From: a virus
Length of the DNA: 31,111 nucleotides
Direction: 5' to 3' (one strand)
IMG/VR virus record: IMGVR_UViG_3300024262_000159
Coordinates: 1 to 31,111 of that record
Part shown: one piece after another, positions 15,336-21,427 of the stretch
Layout of the letters: every line of letters begins with the position of its first letter
How positions within the stretch are numbered: the first letter of the stretch is position 1
Notes under the pieces: model-generated
Seen by the model: only the letters and a program-made list of their open reading frames with translations
What the model was told of the DNA's origin: nothing
Databases searched by the model: none
Translations under genes and position numbers: made by a program

Positions 15336-15348
15336 TTTACCGCGTAAA
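15336..15348. promoter_or_regulatory. Dyad operator TTTACCGCGTAAA, site 2
   Basis: The dyad fills most of the 18-base gap between the convergent ParB-like and sigma genes, and with flanks reads ATTTAC-CGC-GTAAAT. It is identical to site 1 at 10119. It has no downstream gene to control directly, so a ParB-type loading site or a roadblock/terminator role is worth considering. Confidence 0.5.
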
Positions 15349-15349
15349 T

Positions 15350-16192
15350 TCAATCCGAGAAAGCAAGGTCCTTTACGCACTCTACGTTTAGCTTTTTGCT
15401 GAACTTCCTCTGTAGCGACGCGAGCGAGTCCATTTTTATCTGGCGCACGCGTTCAGAGCTAACACCCAAAACGCCGGCTATCTGTCGCAACGACCATGGC
15501 TCATCGATGTACCCATAGTACGCGCGCAACACGAAGCCTTCTTTGACGCCAAGTGTTTTCAACGCAGCGTTGAGGAACCCTCTTGTCTCAGCATCGATTG
15601 CGCTCTGGTCGGCTTTTGGTTTTTCATGAGGGGGCGGTACGTTTTCAATCGAAGGAAAACAAAAATGGTCTACACGTAGGCGCTCAATCTGTTCCTTTGA
15701 AAGTTCTGTAGCGGTGCACAGCTCGTCATCGTCTGCCTCGCGCCCACTACGCTCTGCTTCGGACTTGACGCGATTGACTTTTCGGACCGCCTTCTGGCGC
15801 CACCTGGGCATACTGACTAACTCAGAGTCGTATAACTCTTCTCGGATGTACAGCTTAATGTAGTACGTGGCGTAAGACAGGAAGCGGGTTTTTCTATTTG
15901 GGTCGTAGCGGGTGAGTGCGTTGAGCACACCGAGGTTCCCGGCAGAAATCAGATCTTTCACTCTGTCCGGGTCTCGCGAGTACTTCTGCGCTAGTTTGAC
16001 TACCTGGCGCAGGCAGTTGTGCACCAGTGCGTCGCGTGCGTCGATGTCGTTGGTTTTCTTGTACTGCTTGTAGAGTTTGCGCTCTAATTGGGGAGTAAGT
16101 ATTTTAGTCCGACCGACTTCTTTGTAGTAACAGTGGAAATTCTTGTCGGTAGCCAAAGTATTGTGCACCCGTGCAGCCGAAGAAGTTGTCAA
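15350..16192 (-). CDS. Sigma70-family RNA polymerase sigma factor
   Basis: 280 residues from TTG 16192. Region 2 is clear (counting from the start used): ALVHNCLRQVVKLAQKYSRDPDRVKDLISAGNLGVLNALTRYDPNRKTRFLSYATYYIKLYIREEL at about 55-120, including the 2.2-2.4 core. Region 3 follows (MPRWRQKAVRKVNRVKSEAE). Region 4 has the HTH SLRQIAGVLGVSSERVRQIKMDSLASLQRK (about 234-263), which reads the -35. The protein is near full sigma length apart from region 1.1. The TTG has GGGGAGGAG six bases upstream. The ATG at 16228, twelve codons earlier, has no ribosome-binding site, but a 292-residue product cannot be excluded. It probably directs host or phage-encoded polymerase to phage promoters. Divergent from the 16417 gene and convergent with the ParB-like gene. 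Confidence 0.92.
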   Translation of the reverse strand: MTTSSAARVHNTLATDKNFHCYYKEVGRTKILTPQLERKLYKQYKKTNDIDARDALVHNCLRQVVKLAQKYSRDPDRVKDLISAGNLGVLNALTRYDPNRKTRFLSYATYYIKLYIREELYDSELVSMPRWRQKAVRKVNRVKSEAERSGREADDDELCTATELSKEQIERLRVDHFCFPSIENVPPPHEKPKADQSAIDAETRGFLNAALKTLGVKEGFVLRAYYGYIDEPWSLRQIAGVLGVSSERVRQIKMDSLASLQRKFSKKLNVECVKDLAFSD

Positions 16193-16271
16193 TGGTTCTC
16201 CTCCCCATATCTTGCGCCATGATGCCATTGTGGCACAACATGTAGTAGTGTCGCAAGCGTTTTATCCAATC

Positions 16272-16284
16272 TTTACGTAGTAAA
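16272..16284. promoter_or_regulatory. Dyad operator TTTACGTAGTAAA, site 3
   Basis: Same outer half-sites (TTTAC and GTAAA) as sites 1 and 2 with a different 3-base centre. It lies in the divergent region between the sigma gene and the 16417 gene, about 80 bases before the sigma start, where a repressor could control the sigma promoter. Confidence 0.45.
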
Positions 16285-16330
16285 ACACGCAAACAATCGA
16301 TTTACCAAGGTTTTTTCTGCTTGAAAGATC

Positions 16331-16360
16331 TTGACGAAAACAAAGGAGGTGACCTACTAT
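16331..16360 (+). promoter_or_regulatory. Sigma70-like promoter for the 16417 gene
   Basis: -35 TTGACG (16331-16336), 18-base spacer, -10 TACTAT (16355-16360), with GACC directly before the -10 as in the RNA polymerase upstream element. Transcription would start near 16367, leaving a leader of about 50 bases. Confidence 0.6.
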
Positions 16361-16416
16361 CTTTCCACTAACGAACAACACTAATACTGACGAACGCAAA
16401 CCCAAAGGAGAAACGC

Positions 16417-17268
16417 ATGGCGAAGAAAGACACACCCGAAGTGCCGGAAGTAGCCGAGACTGCATTGGTGTCGCAAGAGGACAAGATAGCTGGGGCAATT
16501 GCTAAGCTTCCTGAAGAGAAGCAGGAAGCGGTACTCCAATTGTTCCAGCAGATGCGCCCAAACGTTGAAGACTACGGAGAGATGACGGACATCCGGTGGC
16601 GTCCGACCATCCTCAATCTCAAGCAGCCTACCACCAGAAAAGCACCGGACACCGCGCAGAACGGGGACCTGTATTCGAACGATACCGGTCGGGTGTACGA
16701 TCGCCCCCTGGAGTTTGTACCGCTCTACCCGTTCACCAATCGGGCCCGCTTCCAACCGCAAGCCATGCGGCCGGACTGTCGGTCTGAAGACGAGGTTACT
16801 TCTGTCTACGGCGACATCTGCGCTCAGTGCGCGGACAGACCGTGGAAGGATGGCCAGCGCCAAAAGTGCCAGCGCACGACTAGCATCATGGCAACCACCC
16901 CTGACTTCAACAAGATCTTTCTGCTGCAGTTCCGTGGTTCCAGCTTCAAGCAGGGCGTTGCAATCGTCAACCAAGCAGTGAGTGACGGTGAACGCCTGCA
17001 CCAACGGATATACACGCTCGACACCAAGAAAGAAGACGGGGCGCAGGGCGTCTACTACACGCTCCAAGCCAGCTACAAAGGCGCGGTAGATGACAAGTTC
17101 ATCCCCATCGGACAAGGCATGTACGACGAGCTGAAAGGTCAGCGTGCCGAGTTGATCTCGAAGATCAAACAGAGCATCGCCGAAGGACGCACTCGTGTAG
17201 AGTCCATTGGCGACGACGTGAGTGACGCTGTCGGAGATGAATCCCCGGCTGATTTCTCCGATCTGTAG
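16417..17268 (+). CDS. Candidate single-stranded DNA-binding protein
   Basis: 283 residues. ATG with AAAGGAG six bases upstream. The core (about 85-240) has strand-rich segments, VPLYPFTNRARF (101-112) and KIFLLQFRGSSFKQGVAIV (166-184), around a four-Cys knuckle, C121, C135, C138 and C151 (CAQCADRPWKDGQRQKC), likely zinc. The C-terminus is acidic and ends DESPADFSDL, like the protein-interaction tails of SSBs. These features, its own strong promoter and terminator, and the replication genes that follow suggest an abundant ssDNA-binding or recombination accessory protein. The family is not certain; I see no OB-fold signature I can point to residue by residue. Confidence 0.6.
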   Translation: MAKKDTPEVPEVAETALVSQEDKIAGAIAKLPEEKQEAVLQLFQQMRPNVEDYGEMTDIRWRPTILNLKQPTTRKAPDTAQNGDLYSNDTGRVYDRPLEFVPLYPFTNRARFQPQAMRPDCRSEDEVTSVYGDICAQCADRPWKDGQRQKCQRTTSIMATTPDFNKIFLLQFRGSSFKQGVAIVNQAVSDGERLHQRIYTLDTKKEDGAQGVYYTLQASYKGAVDDKFIPIGQGMYDELKGQRAELISKIKQSIAEGRTRVESIGDDVSDAVGDESPADFSDL

Positions 17269-17281
17269 AGCAACATAAAGA

Positions 17282-17312
17282 CCGGGGGGGTTTCGAGCCC
17301 CCCGGTTTTTTT
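17282..17312 (+). terminator. Rho-independent terminator after the SSB-like gene
   Basis: Perfect 8-bp GC stem (CCGGGGGG with CCCCCCGG), 8-base loop GTTTCGAG, then seven T. It lies 14 bases after the stop and only 16 bases before the next start, so it likely also sets how much transcription reaches the downstream replication operon. Confidence 0.92.
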
Positions 17313-17327
17313 ATCTTCGAGGTGGGC

Positions 17328-18116
17328 ATGCTAGACTATTCTGAATTTACCCTGAAGTACGCGCCTTGGAGCATGTCTAAGGCGAACCTTGCCAAAAATT
17401 GTCCGCTGGCGTTCAACCTGAAATACGTAAACAAAATACGGGGGGATTCTCCCACGAGTAGCCCAGCAGCACGGATTGGTACTGCTGTCCACCAGGTGCT
17501 CGAAACGTACCTTCAAGGTATGGACATCAAAGAGTCTGTCCAGCGGGCTTTGGTGGACAACAAGCTTACGACAGAAGAGATGGACGACGTTGCTTCCTAC
17601 GTACACAACATCGTCAGCTTCAAAAAGCGCTTTACGGCGTACCAAGAGAAGCACAACATCTCCGAGACACACATCGAAGTCCGTTTTGGGATGACCGCCG
17701 ATTTGAGGCCAACCGAATTCTTCGGAAAAGACGTATTCATGCGGGGCGTATGGGATATCGCCATGCGCGCTGGAGATCATGCCATCATCATTGACCACAA
17801 ATCCGGCATGTGCCCCAAGGACGCAGAAGCTGCGTTCGAAAAGCACGGAGACCAGATGCGATTGTACTGTCTCGCCGCGTTACATCGGTTTCCAGGAATG
17901 GTGGGGGCCCAAACGGCGTTCCACTATGTTATGTCCGAAGAAATCTTCTTCGGAAAATCGATCACCGCCGACGCGATTACAAGTAAGTACATCCCGTGGT
18001 ACGTCAAGTATCTAAACGACTGTTCACGCGACGTTGATACAAAGGAGGCGCGTACAGGGTGGCTCTGTCAGTTTTGCGAGTACACACACCTGTGTCCTAA
18101 AAAGAGGAAACCGTGA
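17328..18116 (+). CDS. Cas4/RecB-like PD-(D/E)XK nuclease with Fe-S cluster (copy 2)
   Basis: 262 residues. Same architecture as the gene at 12851 but with little sequence identity: C25 (NLAKNCPLAFNLKYV), H55 in GTAVHQVLE, D143 in RGVWDIAM, D156-H-K158 in IIDHKSG, Q176/Y180 in DQMRLYCLAA, then C247, C250 and C256 (WLCQFCEYTHLC). Predicted [4Fe-4S] DNA exonuclease. The ATG at 17328 fits GAGGTG just upstream; a GTG at 17322 has nothing ahead of it. The stop overlaps the primase GTG start. Two such nucleases in one replication region suggest different partners or polarities, as in AddB/Cas4-type end processing (inference). Confidence 0.87.
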   Translation: MLDYSEFTLKYAPWSMSKANLAKNCPLAFNLKYVNKIRGDSPTSSPAARIGTAVHQVLETYLQGMDIKESVQRALVDNKLTTEEMDDVASYVHNIVSFKKRFTAYQEKHNISETHIEVRFGMTADLRPTEFFGKDVFMRGVWDIAMRAGDHAIIIDHKSGMCPKDAEAAFEKHGDQMRLYCLAALHRFPGMVGAQTAFHYVMSEEIFFGKSITADAITSKYIPWYVKYLNDCSRDVDTKEARTGWLCQFCEYTHLCPKKRKP

Positions 18117-21100
18117 CCGTAAAGAAAAAGTTCCAGGACCTGCCCCCTAAGAAGTTGCGGGAGATTTGGGGCAGTGTTACTCCCGCTGATTGGCTCGCGT
18201 TACTGCAGGAGCACAAACCGGATAACGACTGGGTTCTGTCTGGGAACACAATCAAGGGGTGCTGCCCGTACCACGCAGAGCAGAAACCTTCGTTTGTTAT
18301 TTCACTCGACAAGCGACAAGCAAAGTGTTTTGGGTCGTGTGACAAATACATCTGGAACCCAATCCAATTCTACGCTGATATCTCGGCGTCGTCGTATTCA
18401 CACGCGCTGCAGGACATGCGAAAGCGTTTCAATCTTCGGGTATCTACTGCGTACGCGCAGAATGCCCAGAAGGTAGAAGAAAACGATCGCCTAAAGTCTG
18501 CGTTGTTCAAGGCGATGCACTTAGAATTCACCGAAGCACTGACACAAGACAACAAGCCAGAGTATCAGTACCTTCATAAGTCGAACTTCTTCCAGTGGAT
18601 ACGCCAAAGACAACTACCAGAGGAAACGGCGCATAAGTGGCCACTCGGGGTAGTGCCCACGCGTCAACGACTGATGGCTCGCTTAGATGAAATCGGAGCA
18701 AAGGATCTGAAGGCCGAAGCTAGTGCGTATCTGGGGTCGTACCTGGGAGTTTCTGGGGGCGGCTGTGAAGGATGGGCCGTCTTTCCGTACTACACGTCGC
18801 CGACAACCATTGGTAGACTAAAGATGCGAAAGCCAAAGTCGGGGAAGGACGTGCCGTATTATTTCATAGACGACCCTTACGCAGAACACTTTGGGTGGTT
18901 TGGGCTAAACACGTTTGCCCACCTACGCGGCAAACTACAGCACCACCCACTGTACGTTCTAGAAGGAGAGATGGACGTAGTTGCATTGGTTGCGTACCAA
19001 GAATCCGAAGGTAGAGATGACGTGTTTTCTATCGCTACTAGCGGTAAGGGGGAATTTGATGTAACGCCCGCGTTTGAATTCGGCTTCGATCACATCCGAG
19101 CGATTCCAGACAATGATAACAGCGGACGGTCGTGGGCTGTATCAGTTATGAACGAAAACGAACGAGTCGATCGCGTGTTCCGTTGGTCAGACCCGCAAAT
19201 AAAAGACCCCGACGAGGCATTCCGTGCGTGGGGGTTTGAGATAACCTACGACAGGATAACTGACGAAACCAACTACCCGCGCAACTACGAATGGTGTTCC
19301 GAGCAGTTGGAGCAAGACCTTCTGGGGATAGACAGCACTGACGTGCGCCGACGTAATGAACTCGCTGCCAGGTATGGTCAGTCACTGCACGATGATTCAG
19401 AACGGGCGGCGTTTTTGCTGGAAGCTGTGCAGCAAGATGGAATCGACAAGGAACTTGTCATACAGGACATGTCGATTTCGGAAGACTCTCCCGAGGCGTT
19501 TGCACTGCGCTTAGAAAAGCAGCTGGGCCTCGAGTACTACTTCATGCACGAAGCGCAATCCGGTACAATGCCTATCGCGCGCGCTTGGAGTAACAGAAAA
19601 AGCGTCATGCGTTCTTTCCAGCTCAGCTCTCCGGCAGCTATTCTGTCAACTTTAGAGCTAGACGTTGGGAACATAGAAGCCTACATACGCGCCCACCTGG
19701 GCGAGCCAGACTTCTTGAACTACCGAATGGGCCCAAAAGGAATGCCGATGCACCTTTCCCCTACAGCCAAGTCACAGCAAGTTATGCATATCTGCGGACA
19801 AGCAACGCGTTCGTTAGCATCGAAAGCAACCCCGCGCGAAAAGCTGAAAGAAGTTGGTCAGGGGGTGCATTACATTGATGACTTCGAAGGGCACCCGACG
19901 CTATTTATTGTCAACGGAACTAAGTTCTTCAAAGGCGTAGCCGAGGGTGGGAAGATGACGTACATCCAGTTGGACTCCCCCATCAGCGACGATTTCATAT
20001 TTCGCCTGGCGCCTGACCTTTGGTCCAACAACATCAAAAGCGTTGAAGACATCAATAGCGGAATAGACCACGACCCTAAGTACCTGTTCAACGCGGTGTT
20101 GGAAATGATGCGCATCGGATGGCGTTTCAAGCATCATGAGTTGGAAGCTCAGTTCATGGCCGCGGACATCATGTACACCGCCATCGCCAGTGTGTTCAAC
20201 CACATGGTCATGACGGACCTTACAGGTGAGACGCATTCGGGTAAGACGTCTCTCATGCAACTCATGGGCGGCAACGAATTCGGAGCCTACCGCCTGTGTG
20301 ACGCAGCTATTTTCATCGACGACTTCACCGCTGCAGCGGTCAGGCAGCTAATGTCAGGGCACTGTCTGCGACTACTGTTGGACGAGTTTGAAGACACGGA
20401 CTCTATGGCTGCGCGCACAGACAAGAAAGCTGGCGCGGTGCGTGACATTCTGAACATGATCCGGTCGCTGGTGTCTGGCGCCCGGTCGATTCGTGGAACC
20501 GCTGGCGGAGAACACCAGGACTTCCACATCAAGTTCCCGCTTACAGTTGGTGGTATCTACACCATGCGCGAAGCACGCGACTTGAACCGTTTCGTGCACA
20601 TACGCACACACCACATGGAGGGGTTCAACGATCCCATCGTTCCCATCCGAGAAAAATACTCTGTGAGTGACATCGCAAAAATACGGCGCGGGCTTACTTT
20701 GTGCTGGCTCCCGCGTATTCCTGAACTGCTACAAGCGTACCAGGAGATACAAGACGAGTTTGCAGACAACGCAACCCTTCCTCCCGGAACGTACACGCGG
20801 CTCAAAGACAACCTGATGCCGGCAGCAGCGATTATGAAAATAGTAGGGCACGACTACAAAACGTTCATGACTGAGTTTTGTAAGATAAAAATGGACGAGC
20901 TCCTTGAGCAGGGAGTTACTAAAGAATCCTCTAACATCTGGAGTAACATACTCCATACTCCCGTATCCATGAGTCACGTAGAAAGCGGTCGAACTGGCGT
21001 GTCGGCGGTAGCCAAGATTATCGGTAACCCTAATTTGAACTACCTCCTCAACGACGCTGACTTGGGCGCGTACTACCTGAAAGAACAGAAGTGGTTGGTG

Positions 21101-21427
21101 GTGTTCTGGCAGAAAATCATCAGCGGGGTACTCCAGAGATCCAATACGTACCGTGGGGCGCAGTTCCCACTACGTTTGAAAGCAGTTGCTGACGGAGACC
21201 CGCGTATCATTCCTAAAGAAGTAGTCGGTAAGGCGTCGTTTATGCAGAAGTACATCTGGCCGTTGGTAGGGGCTGCAATCGGACCTGAAGAAATCAGCGT
21301 GCTGGACGTAAGCAAGACGCTTGATATCAAGTCTGGTAGCGGAGACGCCGTCGTCGATTACAATCAAGAACAGCATGCCATTCTGGACGACATTCCTGAT
21401 GAATTACTAGAAGGAGAGGTCGAGTGA
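18113..21427 (+). CDS. Primase-ATPase fusion (DnaG-type zinc and TOPRIM domains plus P-loop helicase-like domain)
   Basis: 1104 residues. Makes RNA primers and probably unwinds the fork. N-terminal zinc-binding domain GCCPYHAEQKPSF (49-61) with CFGSC (72-76): C51, H54, C72 and C76. TOPRIM catalytic core: LEGEMDVVAL (282-291), PDNDNSGRS (331-339) and KDPD (363-366), the three acidic motifs of DnaG. A middle region of unknown fold (about 380-690) follows. The ATPase has Walker A GETHSGKT (704-711) and Walker B LLLDEFED (753-760), then RSIRGTAGG with candidate arginine fingers. The ATPase does not look like the DnaB/T7 gp4 RecA type and is closer in style to AAA+/SF3-like or VirE-type domains; I am unsure. 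GTG start overlaps the nuclease stop, with AGAGGA upstream. The stop overlaps the polymerase start. Confidence 0.9.
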   Translation: MTVKKKFQDLPPKKLREIWGSVTPADWLALLQEHKPDNDWVLSGNTIKGCCPYHAEQKPSFVISLDKRQAKCFGSCDKYIWNPIQFYADISASSYSHALQDMRKRFNLRVSTAYAQNAQKVEENDRLKSALFKAMHLEFTEALTQDNKPEYQYLHKSNFFQWIRQRQLPEETAHKWPLGVVPTRQRLMARLDEIGAKDLKAEASAYLGSYLGVSGGGCEGWAVFPYYTSPTTIGRLKMRKPKSGKDVPYYFIDDPYAEHFGWFGLNTFAHLRGKLQHHPLYVLEGEMDVVALVAYQESEGRDDVFSIATSGKGEFDVTPAFEFGFDHIRAIPDNDNSGRSWAVSVMNENERVDRVFRWSDPQIKDPDEAFRAWGFEITYDRITDETNYPRNYEWCSEQLEQDLLGIDSTDVRRRNELAARYGQSLHDDSERAAFLLEAVQQDGIDKELVIQDMSISEDSPEAFALRLEKQLGLEYYFMHEAQSGTMPIARAWSNRKSVMRSFQLSSPAAILSTLELDVGNIEAYIRAHLGEPDFLNYRMGPKGMPMHLSPTAKSQQVMHICGQATRSLASKATPREKLKEVGQGVHYIDDFEGHPTLFIVNGTKFFKGVAEGGKMTYIQLDSPISDDFIFRLAPDLWSNNIKSVEDINSGIDHDPKYLFNAVLEMMRIGWRFKHHELEAQFMAADIMYTAIASVFNHMVMTDLTGETHSGKTSLMQLMGGNEFGAYRLCDAAIFIDDFTAAAVRQLMSGHCLRLLLDEFEDTDSMAARTDKKAGAVRDILNMIRSLVSGARSIRGTAGGEHQDFHIKFPLTVGGIYTMREARDLNRFVHIRTHHMEGFNDPIVPIREKYSVSDIAKIRRGLTLCWLPRIPELLQAYQEIQDEFADNATLPPGTYTRLKDNLMPAAAIMKIVGHDYKTFMTEFCKIKMDELLEQGVTKESSNIWSNILHTPVSMSHVESGRTGVSAVAKIIGNPNLNYLLNDADLGAYYLKEQKWLVVFWQKIISGVLQRSNTYRGAQFPLRLKAVADGDPRIIPKEVVGKASFMQKYIWPLVGAAIGPEEISVLDVSKTLDIKSGSGDAVVDYNQEQHAILDDIPDELLEGEVE

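Noticed and set aside
16342-16352. Perfect ribosome-binding-like AAGGAGGTGA upstream of the 16417 gene
   Set aside because: No start codon follows at a usable distance and it lies in the spacer of the promoter, so it would not be transcribed.
16381-17115. 244-codon minus-strand frame opposite the SSB-like gene
   Set aside because: The plus-strand gene has a promoter, ribosome-binding site, cysteine knuckle, acidic tail and terminator. The reverse frame has none of these.
12851-18116. CRISPR-Cas association of the Cas4-like genes
   Set aside because: There is no repeat-spacer array and no cas1 or cas2. Phage Cas4-like nucleases are common in replication modules.
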